From Methanoculleus sediminis (lineage in GTDB: Archaea > Halobacteriota > Methanomicrobia > Methanomicrobiales > Methanoculleaceae), in the NCBI RefSeq assembly GCF_001017125.1, contig NZ_JXOJ01000003.1, forward strand, positions 145,121-186,898: a stretch of DNA of 41,778 nt. Direction: 5' to 3'. Made by a program: the position numbers and the translations under genes. The notes under the pieces are model-generated. The model made no database searches and was not told the origin of the DNA. It was given only the letters and a program-made list of their open reading frames with translations. Of this stretch, positions 31,797 to 39,153 are shown piece by piece. Each line of letters opens with the position of its first letter. Position 1 is the stretch's first letter.

Positions 31797-33500
31797 ATGG
31801 CAGATGAAGAGCAAAAACCACCGTCTTACGAGGACCTATGCGCCAATTTCAAGATAGACGTTCCTGAATACTATAACTTCGGCTTCGACGTGATCGACGC
31901 ATGGGCGAAGAAAGACCGGAACAAACTGGCGATGATCTGGGTCGATCAGAACGGAAACGAGAAGAAATATACGTTCTTCGACCTCATGCGCCTCTCGAAC
32001 CAGGCCGTCAACATCTGCCTGAAATACGGTATCAAGAAGGGCGACCGGGTCATGCTGATGCTCCCCCGGACACCCGAATGGTGGATCTTCACCATCGCCC
32101 TGATCAAGCTCGGCGCGGTCTACTGCCCCGCGACGACGATGCTGACCCCCAAAGACCTGAAATACCGCATCCAGGCGGCCGACATCAGGATGATCATCAC
32201 CATGGCCGAGCATGCGGACAAGGTCGAGGAGATCCGCGAAGAGTGCCCCACGCTCGCGGTCCGGCTCATGATCGACGGCGTGCGGGACGGGTGGGTCAGT
32301 TACCCCGTCGAGCTCGACTACCCCGCGCCCTGCTCGCACAAACTGGTCAACCTCCCCGGCATGCACCGGACGAAATCGACCGACCCGCTGCTGATCTTCT
32401 TCACCTCCGGCACCACCGGCGAGCCGAAGATGGTGGTCCATTCTCACGCCTACCCGCTCGGGCACATCGTCACCGCGCAGCTGTGGCACGACCTGCACCC
32501 GAACGACCTGCATCTCACGATCTCCGATACCGGCTGGGGAAAGAGCGCGTGGGGAAAACTCTACGGCCAGTGGATCGTCGGCGCCTGCATCTTTGTCTAC
32601 GACATCCGTGGCCGGTTCCACGCCACCGAGATCCTCCCCCTGCTGGAGAAGTACGGGGTCACGACGTTCTGCTGCCCCCCGACCATCTACCGGATGCTCA
32701 TCCTCGCCGACCTCGACAAGTTCGATCTCGCCGACCTGCGGCACTGCTGCAGCGCCGGCGAAGCCCTCAACCCCGAGGTGATCCGGGCATGGCAGGAGGG
32801 AACCGGACAGACCATCTACGAGGGCTACGGCCAGACCGAGACGGTGCTCTGTATCGGGACGCTTCCCGGCATGAAGACCAAACCCGGCTCGATGGGGAGG
32901 CCCATGCCGGGCTGGCGGATCGAACTCCTCGATGACGACGGCAACCCGGTAGGCGTCGGGGAGGAAGGGCGGATCGCGATCAGGGTCGAGCCCCGGCCTG
33001 TCGGGCTCTTCTCCGGTTACCTCAACAACGGCGAAGAGAACCACAAGGTCTTCTCGAACGGGTTCTACTTCACCGGCGACAAGGCCTACATGGACGAGGA
33101 CGGCTACTTCTGGTTCATCGGGCGCGACGACGACGTCATCAAGTCGTCCGGCTACCGGATCGGGCCGTTCGAGGTCGAGAGCGCCCTCATGGAGCACCCG
33201 GCCGTTCAGGAGGCGGCGGTCGTCGGATCGCCCGACGTGCTCCGCGGGCTGGTCGTCAAGGCCTTCATCGTCTTAAAGCCCGGGTACCGGCCCACGGAGT
33301 CGCTGGTCAAAGACATCCAGAAACAGGTCAAGCGCGTGACGGCGCCCTACAAATACCCCCGCCTCATCGAGTTCGTGGAGTCGCTCCCGAAGACCATCTC
33401 CGGCAAGATCAAGCGGCACGAACTGCGTGAACTGGAGATGAAGCGGTTTATGGACAACAACTCCCACGACTCTCCCGGCATCGGAGAGGGCGGAGAGTAA
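31797..33500 (+). CDS. Acyl-CoA synthetase, AMP-forming (medium-chain type)
   Basis: A 567-residue ANL-superfamily ligase that adenylates a carboxylic acid and transfers it to CoA. The AMP-binding signature is FFTSGTTGEPKMVVHSH near 200. GWGKSAWGKLYGQW, YEGYGQTETVL near 340, TGDKAYMDEDGYFWFIGRDDDVIKSSGYRIGPFEVE near 430-465 and the lysine in LPKTISGKIKRHEL near 540 complete the family. The layout matches medium-chain acyl-CoA synthetases (MACS) more than acetyl-CoA synthetase. In a hydrogenotrophic methanogen it may salvage branched-chain or other organic acids. Substrate not determined. Confidence 0.9.
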   Translation: MADEEQKPPSYEDLCANFKIDVPEYYNFGFDVIDAWAKKDRNKLAMIWVDQNGNEKKYTFFDLMRLSNQAVNICLKYGIKKGDRVMLMLPRTPEWWIFTIALIKLGAVYCPATTMLTPKDLKYRIQAADIRMIITMAEHADKVEEIREECPTLAVRLMIDGVRDGWVSYPVELDYPAPCSHKLVNLPGMHRTKSTDPLLIFFTSGTTGEPKMVVHSHAYPLGHIVTAQLWHDLHPNDLHLTISDTGWGKSAWGKLYGQWIVGACIFVYDIRGRFHATEILPLLEKYGVTTFCCPPTIYRMLILADLDKFDLADLRHCCSAGEALNPEVIRAWQEGTGQTIYEGYGQTETVLCIGTLPGMKTKPGSMGRPMPGWRIELLDDDGNPVGVGEEGRIAIRVEPRPVGLFSGYLNNGEENHKVFSNGFYFTGDKAYMDEDGYFWFIGRDDDVIKSSGYRIGPFEVESALMEHPAVQEAAVVGSPDVLRGLVVKAFIVLKPGYRPTESLVKDIQKQVKRVTAPYKYPRLIEFVESLPKTISGKIKRHELRELEMKRFMDNNSHDSPGIGEGGE

Positions 33501-33586
33501 TTACATTTATTTTGTTGGAGATACTACAGTATTAGGCGCGAGGAACGCCGGGACACGCCAACGGCGGAGGTTCGCCACACATTCGC
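33501..33586. other. Spacer between synthetase and tRNA-Leu
   Basis: An A/T-rich beginning (TTACATTTATTTTG) may end the synthetase transcript. The rest should hold the tRNA promoter. No gene. Confidence 0.3.
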
Positions 33587-33671
33587 GCGAGAGTTGCCAA
33601 GCCAGGTCAAAGGCGCCAGGTTCAGGGCCTGGTCTCGTAGGAGTTCGCCGGTTCGAATCCGGCCTCTCGCA
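33587..33671 (+). tRNA. tRNA-Leu (anticodon CAG)
   Basis: An 85-nt type II tRNA. The acceptor stem pairs GCGAGAG (33587-33593) with CTCTCGC (33664-33670), followed by the discriminator A. The anticodon stem-loop is CCAGG-TTCAGGG-CCTGG with anticodon CAG at 33633-33635. A long variable arm follows, then the T arm GCCGGTTCGAATCCGGC. The long variable arm and the A discriminator fit leucine. CCA is not encoded. No intron is seen. Confidence 0.96.
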
Positions 33672-33723
33672 TGCGCTTTTTCAGGATCATTTCAATCACG
33701 GGGTGCGTTCGGCGCCCGGCCGC

Positions 33724-33849
33724 TCAATAAACGATTCCATCGTCCGGTTTCGGCTCGTCCTCTTCCCGCTTCCTTATGACGATGATATCGTCCGCACCCC
33801 AGCAGAACCTGTCTGCAGGGTTCGGTTTCTTTCTCCTCTCTTCCGTCAT
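33724..33849 (-). CDS. Possible 41-residue small protein
   Basis: A short minus-strand frame starts at ATG 33849 with GGAGGAGAGG upstream. It encodes a charged protein with the distinctive centre NPADRFCWGADDIIVIRK and an acidic tail. The composition and ribosome site make it a better candidate than the longer overlapping frame that starts at 34260. I do not recognise the family. The convergent tRNA and TrmO gene give no hint of function. Confidence 0.5.
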   Translation of the reverse strand: MTEERRKKPNPADRFCWGADDIIVIRKREEDEPKPDDGIVY

Positions 33850-34072
33850 TTCTGGTATACCTCTCCTCCATGGGTTCAGGTGTCCACGTTGAGGCGTTAG
33901 ACGCTCCTCCGTTATATTCTCATGGAAACCGCCCCGGCGACAGGGAAGACGGCCCGGACGGCGCCGCAACCCTGCCCCGGGGCAGACTCGAGCCCTTTTA
34001 GTCCTCCTGCGCCGACCCCTGACCGAGCGGTACGATACACGTCCGGCATCGTACCGGGGAAAGGCTACCGTT

Positions 34073-34561
34073 ATGGATACGCGCACATTCACCGTAAAAC
34101 CGGTCGGCATCGTGCATGCCGACGACGAATCGTTCTCGATCGAGATTGCCGGGCCGTTCCGGCCCGCGCTCCGGGAACTGGGGGGATTCGGCCATATCGT
34201 CGTGCTCTGGTGGGGCGACCGGGTCGATACGCCGGAGCGCCGGAACGAGACGGTCTGCAAAAAGCCCTACACGAGGAGCCCGGAGACGATCGGGATCTTT
34301 GCCACACGGTCCCCCGTCCGGCCGAACCCGATCGCGCTCTCGGTGGCTCCGGTAATCGGCATCGATAGCGTGTCGGGCATCGTCAGGATCGCGTACATCG
34401 ATGCCGACGACGGCACGCCGGTGCTGGACATCAAGCCCTACCTCCCGGCCACCGAGCGGGTTCGGGATGTGAACGTGCCCGCATGGTCCTCCCGCTGGCC
34501 GCAATGGTACGAAGACAACCAGGGATTCGACTGGGCGGCGGAGTTCACCTCCGAGGAATGA
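34073..34561 (+). CDS. TsaA/TrmO-like tRNA methyltransferase
   Basis: A 162-residue TsaA-domain protein. TrmO methylates N6-threonylcarbamoyladenosine 37 in some tRNAs. It begins with VKPVGIVHADD and has LGGFGHIVVLWWGD, TRSPETIGIFATRSPVRPNPIALSVAPV (the RSPxRPNPI signature), IDADDGTPVLDIKPYLPA and a C-terminal Trp/Glu-rich stretch. The family assignment is firm; the exact tRNA substrate is inferred. Confidence 0.9.
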   Translation: MDTRTFTVKPVGIVHADDESFSIEIAGPFRPALRELGGFGHIVVLWWGDRVDTPERRNETVCKKPYTRSPETIGIFATRSPVRPNPIALSVAPVIGIDSVSGIVRIAYIDADDGTPVLDIKPYLPATERVRDVNVPAWSSRWPQWYEDNQGFDWAAEFTSEE

Positions 34562-34596
34562 GCGGTACCGGGGAATCGCGACCGGTCCTGCAATGC

Positions 34597-34624
34597 AAAA
34601 AAAAGCAGGGTTATTTGACCCTGC
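34597..34624 (-). terminator. Terminator containing the DUF2795 stop codon
   Basis: On the minus strand GCAGGGT-CAAATA-ACCCTGC is a perfect seven-pair hairpin followed at once by eight T (34597-34604). The TAA stop of the DUF2795 gene (34611-34613) straddles the loop and the adjoining base of the stem, so translation ends within the terminator. Confidence 0.75.
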
Positions 34625-34865
34625 CGAACTCCTGGCTCACATCTGCTGCGGACTGGAAGGTCTTGTCCTGGAACATCTCGAGAACCTGGATCACCGCGTC
34701 GGGTGCATTGTTCTTCCTGGCGTGGCTGATCAGATCCTGCTTGCCGGCAGGATAGTCCATACCGCTGAGATACTTCTGGAACGCTGATGCACTCAGTTCC
34801 TGGACGGAAGCAGCCCGTGCTGCAGAGGCCATCCCGCCTTTAACTGAAGGTCTCTCTTCTGCCAT
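34611..34865 (-). CDS. DUF2795 small protein
   Basis: An 84-residue protein. After an Ala-rich N-terminus, a DUF2795 domain spans about 30-84 (LSASAFQKYLSGMDYPAGKQDLISHARKN, VLEMFQDKTFQSAADVSQEFGRV), a compact helical fold of unknown function. The start ATG 34865 has the ribosome site GGTGGTGAG; longer frames to 35168 would include implausible sequence. A TATA-like TTTTTATTC lies about 75 bases upstream. It stands alone, with a strong terminator. Confidence 0.85.
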   Translation of the reverse strand: MAEERPSVKGGMASAARAASVQELSASAFQKYLSGMDYPAGKQDLISHARKNNAPDAVIQVLEMFQDKTFQSAADVSQEFGRVK

Positions 34866-35243
34866 AACTCTCACCACCTTTTTTGCCTGCATCCCGCCTT
34901 GCGAGACACACGGCCGCCACCATAGCTCTGGTTGAATAAAAAGGTTGCCGTCGTTTAAGGCGAAAATACCTGTAATCCGGCGATAGAATATTTCGGACAG
35001 GAGGTGGTGACGGCTCCGCCGGGCGGGCAGGCCACCCATTCTCCCGCAGGATCGTGCGGGAGATAACTCCCTGATGACGGAGGCGGCGTGTCGGGACCGG
35101 GTGCGGTCGCTTGCGGCGGAACGGCTGCAAAGACAGGAACCGGTAACGGAACCGTCCATACCGGACAATCAGAGGTGAGGTTCGCATGAACCCCGACTCT
35201 TCAAAAATGTGGGATATTCGGAATACTGTTCTTCGGGGTCTGT
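34866..35243. other. Gene-free stretch between DUF2795 and RRM genes
   Basis: It contains the DUF2795 promoter (near 34940) and a GC-rich middle with a hairpin-capable CTCCCGCA...TGCGGGAG (about 35041-35062). No gene is recognised. Confidence 0.35.
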
Positions 35244-35504
35244 CTAGTACCGCCGGAAGTCGCTTCTCGGTCTCGGGGGCCGTGCCTCGTCGATCTTCAT
35301 GGTACGGCCTTCGAATACGGTGTTGTTCAGGGCTTCCTTTGCTGCCTCAGCCTCTTCGGGGCTGGACATCTCGACAAACCCGAAGCCTTTGCGCTCGATG
35401 ACTCTGACGTCGTTCACCGTCCCGTACTGGCTGAATAATTCTTTCAGTTGTTCCTCATTTACCGAGTAGGTGAGGTTACCGACGTACAGCTTGTTGCTTT
35501 CCAT
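35244..35504 (-). CDS. RRM-type RNA-binding protein
   Basis: An 86-residue single RRM protein. RNP2 is LYVGNL (6-11) and RNP1 KGFGFVEM (39-46), with the aromatic residues for RNA stacking present. The short basic tail EARPPRPRSDFRRY is like that of cold-responsive RNA-binding proteins. It is probably an RNA chaperone. GAGGAT precedes the ATG. A possible small gene at 35532-35789 may be co-transcribed. Confidence 0.93.
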   Translation of the reverse strand: MESNKLYVGNLTYSVNEEQLKELFSQYGTVNDVRVIERKGFGFVEMSSPEEAEAAKEALNNTVFEGRTMKIDEARPPRPRSDFRRY

Positions 35505-35531
35505 TCAAAGATCCTCTTCACACATGTACGC

Positions 35532-35789
35532 TCAAACCTTAATTATCCTTCGGAAGAAAAACCGGAGAGCGGTTTGGAGTCGGCTCCCCCGGTGCGGGAG
35601 CACACCCGCTTGCCGGGGTCGTGCCCGGCAGGGTTGCGGGGTTCCGGAGACCGGATTGCGTCGGGCGGGTTCCCGGTGCCGATCTCCCTGCACCGCCCGG
35701 AGCACCCCGCGCATTCCAGTCTCCTCCCGGAGGATCACGGTTGTGCGGATCTTTCCGGGAACAGATACTTTAATGGTGGCTTGGATCAT
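35532..35789 (-). CDS. Possible small protein upstream of the RRM gene
   Basis: An 85-residue frame starts at ATG 35789 after AGAGGTG. The first 35 residues (MIQATIKVSVPGKIRTTVI...MRGVLRAVQG) look like a real folded protein; the remainder is Arg/Pro-rich and may be out of frame. It ends 27 bases before the RRM gene, as expected in an operon. No family is recognised, and a decayed gene is possible. Confidence 0.3.
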   Translation of the reverse strand: MIQATIKVSVPGKIRTTVILREETGMRGVLRAVQGDRHREPARRNPVSGTPQPCRARPRQAGVLPHRGSRLQTALRFFFRRIIKV

Positions 35790-35800
35790 TGATATACACC
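35786..35800 (+). promoter_or_regulatory. TATA-like element before aIF-1A
   Basis: TTGATATACACC lies about 60 bases before the CTG start of aIF-1A, placing transcription start at roughly 35815 with a leader of about 40 bases. Confidence 0.35.
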
Positions 35801-35852
35801 TCTAGTAAGTATTCGGGCGGACCGCACCGCCGCCTATTACGGAGTTGATTAA

Positions 35853-36167
35853 CTGACGAATACACGAGGAACACAGAACAATAGCGAAGAGATCGTACGA
35901 GTACGATTACCTAAGAAGAGAAATCGGGAGATCTTCGGCCGGGCCGACCTGATGCTCGGGGCAAACCACATCCGCGTCCGCTGCGAGGACGGCGTCACGC
36001 GCACGGGAAGGATCAAGGGCAAGATCAAGAAGCGGCTCTGGATACGCGAAGGCGACCTTCTTATCGTCGTTCCCTGGAGTTTCCAGGACGAGAAGTGCGA
36101 TATCATCTACCGGTACATCAAGCCCCAGGTAGACTGGCTCAAGAAGCACAACTATCTCAGCCAGTAA
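35853..36167 (+). CDS. Translation initiation factor aIF-1A
   Basis: A 104-residue aIF-1A, the archaeal homologue of eIF1A, which binds the small-subunit A site during start selection. The core EEIVRVRLPKKRNREIFGRADLML and CEDGVTRTGRIKGKIKKRLWIREGDLL plus IKPQVDWLKKHNYL is unmistakable (S1/OB fold). The frame opens right after TAA (35850-35852) with CTG, ACG, AAT; there is no ATG, GTG or TTG in the N-terminal part before the internal ATG at 35952. That ATG would remove part of the OB fold. CTG at 35853 lies eight bases after GGAG, so it is the likely start. Confidence 0.9.
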   Translation: MTNTRGTQNNSEEIVRVRLPKKRNREIFGRADLMLGANHIRVRCEDGVTRTGRIKGKIKKRLWIREGDLLIVVPWSFQDEKCDIIYRYIKPQVDWLKKHNYLSQ

Positions 36168-36243
36168 CTTCCGCATTTTGCGCGCCGGGGTTGAGGCTTC
36201 GTCGCCTGCCTCCGGCAGGGCCCCGCACCAGATCGGGGTGAAC

Positions 36244-36837
36244 TCAATCCGGATTTTGTTCTTTTCGGGAATCTGTAGCGATAGCGGTTGTAATATCCGC
36301 CGCGCTATCGGTATGCACCAGTACGAACGTTCTGCTCACCGACGCCGTTACGCTTGCCGCTATCTGCATGGTGAGCATGATGAGACGCAGGGCATCCTGG
36401 ATCGTTCCCCCTTCCCACATCCCCTGGATGCACTGGTTGGCAATCCTCTTCGTGATATCGTTTCCCAGCACCACGAAGTTGCTCGCCTGCCCCTTTTGCA
36501 TTACCCGCAGCCGGGAATCGACGATCTCGGCGATCACGTAACTCCCCTTCGTAGCGTAGAGCCTCTTCCTCGAAGTCTTCGCCCCCTCCGTCTCGGTCAC
36601 CTCGCCGACGAGCACCCCGTCCCGCTGCGAGACCTTGGCTTTATCGTCCCTGACCCGGATCGTCACCCCAATCTCGCCTGCCCGTTGTGCGAGGTCGCTG
36701 TCGGAGGCGATCGAACCGTCGTAGAGTTCGCGCTCCAGGTCTTCGATGGAGGCATCGTCCCCTCCGAATGCGATCTCCCGCATATCCCCCGCCATCACGG
36801 CGCCCTGTTTTCCGATGAAAGCAATCACAAGCGTCAT
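36244..36837 (-). CDS. DUF2121 family protein (proteasome-like fold suspected)
   Basis: A 197-residue protein of the archaeal DUF2121/COG4079 group. It begins MTLVIAFIGKQGAVMAGDMREIAFGGDD, which resembles the start of Ntn-hydrolase/proteasome-type proteins, and contains ELYDGSI, RKRLYATKGSYVIAEIV and VVLGNDITKRIANQCI. It may be an inactive or specialised relative. I use ATG 36837 (GAGG upstream); a TTG 15 bases earlier is less likely. Function unknown. Confidence 0.85.
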   Translation of the reverse strand: MTLVIAFIGKQGAVMAGDMREIAFGGDDASIEDLERELYDGSIASDSDLAQRAGEIGVTIRVRDDKAKVSQRDGVLVGEVTETEGAKTSRKRLYATKGSYVIAEIVDSRLRVMQKGQASNFVVLGNDITKRIANQCIQGMWEGGTIQDALRLIMLTMQIAASVTASVSRTFVLVHTDSAADITTAIATDSRKEQNPD

Positions 36838-37235
36838 ACCATGAACCCTCAACCCCCGGCACGGGGCACGAAGTTGCGCTCATCCCAACTCTTCCGTACC
36901 CGTATCAATCTGTCGATGCCCCTCCGGATAGCCGCTTCATGCCGGGCCTGCTGCAGTCCGAAATCCACCCCCCGGGTAAGATGCCGGGCACACCTGCGCG
37001 TGAAAAACATTCACAAATCGCAGCAGGCGTATGAACGATTTTCATGCGCACATATATACCGAACTTCAAGGACGCCGTGATCTTCGGGGATTTCCGGATA
37101 TTATGTTTAAAGGTGCATAAAAATACCTGAAATCGTTTATTGACTATTTAGATCAATTAGAATTTGATATTTTACCCTGACATCAATTTTTAGTAAAGAA
37201 TAACTTCATATACTAAAGTGAGAAAATATTCTCTC
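36838..37235. other. Gene-free region upstream of the HAMP gene
   Basis: The right third (about 37090-37235) is markedly AT-rich, unlike its surroundings, and contains TATA-like TTCATATACTAA near 37206. It probably holds the promoter of the HAMP/roadblock unit. The left part has no visible gene. Confidence 0.4.
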
Positions 37236-37664
37236 ATGGCTGAATCTTTCTCGCAAGAAATCGGGGTATTCCAGGACGGCCTCACCATCCAGATCCCCAT
37301 GTTCTACAAACTCATGGCGAGCATGCTCACCGTTGCGGTCATCCCCATCTTCCTGCTGGGGATCGTCTCGATGGGGGACACCGTGAGCGTCGTCGCCACG
37401 CTCGGCCTGCAGAACAGCATCATCGTCATGACCCTGCTCACGGTCTTCGTGGTCTTTATGTGGAGTTTCTTCCTTGCGAAGAGCATCACGGACCCGGTCG
37501 AGCAACTCTCGAAAGCCGCGACCAACGCAAGCCAGGGCGATCTCACAAACGTCGAGATCACGGTGACGAGCAACGATGAGATCGGCGAACTCGCAGTCGC
37601 GTTCAACCGCCTGATCAACTCCTACAAGATCCTCGACACCCTTGCCAAGGACGACGCCGAGTAA
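37236..37664 (+). CDS. Two-helix HAMP-domain membrane protein
   Basis: A 142-residue protein. Transmembrane segments lie at about 23-46 (YKLMASMLTVAVIPIFLLGIV) and 56-84 (IIVMTLLTVFVVFMWSFFL). A HAMP domain follows (KSITDPVEQLSKAATNASQGDLTNVEI and DEIGELAVAFNRLINS). It then stops, with no kinase, methyl-accepting or cyclase output. It could act with the roadblock protein encoded 62 bp downstream, or be a truncated sensor. I start at ATG 37236; a GTG six codons earlier is possible. Confidence 0.85.
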   Translation: MAESFSQEIGVFQDGLTIQIPMFYKLMASMLTVAVIPIFLLGIVSMGDTVSVVATLGLQNSIIVMTLLTVFVVFMWSFFLAKSITDPVEQLSKAATNASQGDLTNVEITVTSNDEIGELAVAFNRLINSYKILDTLAKDDAE

Positions 37665-37726
37665 GGGAAACGGGCGGTGAGGACGCTTGTTTTCAACACA
37701 TTGGATACGGTCGGGCAGGGTTGCGA

Positions 37727-38476
37727 ATGACGGATAAATTGCCGGAGGGGAAGGCCCTCGGGGAGATGCAGGCACCGCTCCCGTGGATCTTCTCCCACAC
37801 GACCCGTTTTTCCGGGGCGGTGCGGATCACGATGCAGGATGGAGAGGGGTTCGTGCTGGTGCAGAAGGGAGAGCCTCTCGCCGCACAGTTCATGCACCCG
37901 CTGAAATCCCTGAGCGGGCCGTCGGCGTTGAAGTACTTCGGCAGCCAGCCGCTCCTCGACTTCGGCCTCTTCCGGTACGAGCCCCAGGAGATGCGGGAGG
38001 CCCTCGCCTTATCGGCAGAGATGCAGGCTCTCCTGCAGCCCGGCAACGGCTCTCCCACGGCCGGACGACCCGCGGAGAACGACCCGCACGGCGATAGCGT
38101 GACCGAAACCAGACACGAAGACGCTGTGCCCCACGACGCATCTATCCCAAAGGAACCCGATTCGTTCAGGACGTTGCTCCGGCATCCCGGGGTGACCGCA
38201 ATTGCCTGTTTTGCCGACGGTCTCTGCACTTCATCGGTCGGGGAGATCGATGCCGAATATACCGTCGCCTTTGCCGAGGACCTGCTCCGGTGGGCAATCC
38301 GCCTGCAGTCGGTTGCGCCGTCGAACGGGGCATTCGTACAGATGACGCTCTTTTATCGCGGTGGAAACGTCGTCATCGCTCCCTATGGCGATGAGTATCT
38401 CTGTATCTTTACCCGGCCGGAGGTGCAGTTCGGCCAGGTGCGGCGGATGATCAGGGAGATGCAGGGCGGGATATGA
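37727..38476 (+). CDS. PATAN-like / roadblock protein
   Basis: A 249-residue soluble protein. The N-terminal half (about 15-100) is PATAN/DUF4388-like (FSGAVRITMQDGEGFVLVQKGEPLAAQF, PLLDFGLFRYEP), and a Pro-rich linker follows. The C-terminal half (about 150-245) has roadblock/LC7 character (FRTLLRHPGVTAIACFADGLCTSSVG, MTLFYRGGNVVIAPYGDEYLCIF). Roadblock proteins serve GTPase-regulating and signalling complexes. The upstream HAMP protein is probably its membrane partner. Assignment is by pattern and not firm. Confidence 0.65.
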   Translation: MTDKLPEGKALGEMQAPLPWIFSHTTRFSGAVRITMQDGEGFVLVQKGEPLAAQFMHPLKSLSGPSALKYFGSQPLLDFGLFRYEPQEMREALALSAEMQALLQPGNGSPTAGRPAENDPHGDSVTETRHEDAVPHDASIPKEPDSFRTLLRHPGVTAIACFADGLCTSSVGEIDAEYTVAFAEDLLRWAIRLQSVAPSNGAFVQMTLFYRGGNVVIAPYGDEYLCIFTRPEVQFGQVRRMIREMQGGI

Positions 38477-38621
38477 AAATATCCCATAACGATCCCCTGG
38501 AATACCCATCCGTTTCACTGGACCGTCCTGCCTGAACCGGCAGTATTTTGCTGCGGACGGCGGCAAAACAACCATTTTATAATAGTTGCTCCATTCACCC
38601 GCCCCTCATGGAGGGAGACGG
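38477..38621. other. Spacer with AT-rich promoter-like part
   Basis: TTTTATAATAG near 38576-38586 is a TATA-like element that could drive the small genes that follow. Nothing else is seen. Confidence 0.35.
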
Positions 38622-38756
38622 ATGACGGCAGGGGAGAGCGTGAGCGCGAGCGGCGCAGGTGTCCGGCGGCATGGTCGTCCCACAAACAGGCAAAGCCCAA
38701 TCGGCCGCGCGGAATCGAACGGCATGCCGGTCGAGGGCGCCTCCGCGCGACAATAG
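38622..38756 (+). CDS. Possible 44-residue hydrophilic peptide
   Basis: A short frame starts at ATG 38622 after GGAGGGAGAC. It is Ser/Gly/Arg-rich with no recognisable motif (contains VRRHGRPTNRQSPIGR). A TATA-like element lies about 40 bases upstream, and it ends just before the frame leading into the KGG-like gene. It could be a leader or a decayed copy of that gene. Confidence 0.3.
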   Translation: MTAGESVSASGAGVRRHGRPTNRQSPIGRAESNGMPVEGASARQ

Positions 38757-38801
38757 ATGCAAGAGGCGACCGGTGACACGGACGGTCCGGAGGGTGGCGA
38801 T

Positions 38802-39131
38802 ATGACCGGAAAGAAGAACCTGACAAAACGCGGTCTTGCATCGGCGGATGAAGCGACCCGGCAGCGAGTCGCGAGAATCGGCGGGATGGCGCCGCACACC
38901 GAACGGGGACTCCAGGCTGCAAACGTTGAGACCCGCCAGCGGGTCGCGAGTGCCGGGGGCAGGGCACCGCACGGAGCAAGAGGCCTTCAGGCCGCCGACG
39001 AAGAGACACGGAAGCGTGTTGCACGGGCCGGTGGAAGATCCCCACACGTTGAGCGGGGCACCGGCGAGGATCGAAGGAGAGGGGTCCGTAAGGGCAACCG
39101 CTCCGTAGCCGGCAGGGAGGCGGCCCCATAG
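38802..39131 (+). CDS. KGG-like repeat protein
   Basis: A 109-residue, highly charged protein built from three 25-residue repeats (38829-39053), each RGLxxAxxETRxRVAxxGGxxPH. The consensus resembles KGG-motif stress proteins (GsiB-like hydrophilins), which protect cells in dehydration or salt stress, with Arg replacing many Lys. No Trp or Cys. The start follows GGAGGGTGGCGAT. A 75-bp tandem DNA repeat underlies it, so copy number may vary between strains. Confidence 0.7.
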   Translation: MTGKKNLTKRGLASADEATRQRVARIGGMAPHTERGLQAANVETRQRVASAGGRAPHGARGLQAADEETRKRVARAGGRSPHVERGTGEDRRRGVRKGNRSVAGREAAP

Positions 39132-39153
39132 AGAACTCCCCCGTTTCACGTGC

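Noticed and set aside
36178-37080. 300-codon plus frame opposite DUF2121
   Set aside because: Antisense shadow of the DUF2121 gene plus non-coding DNA.
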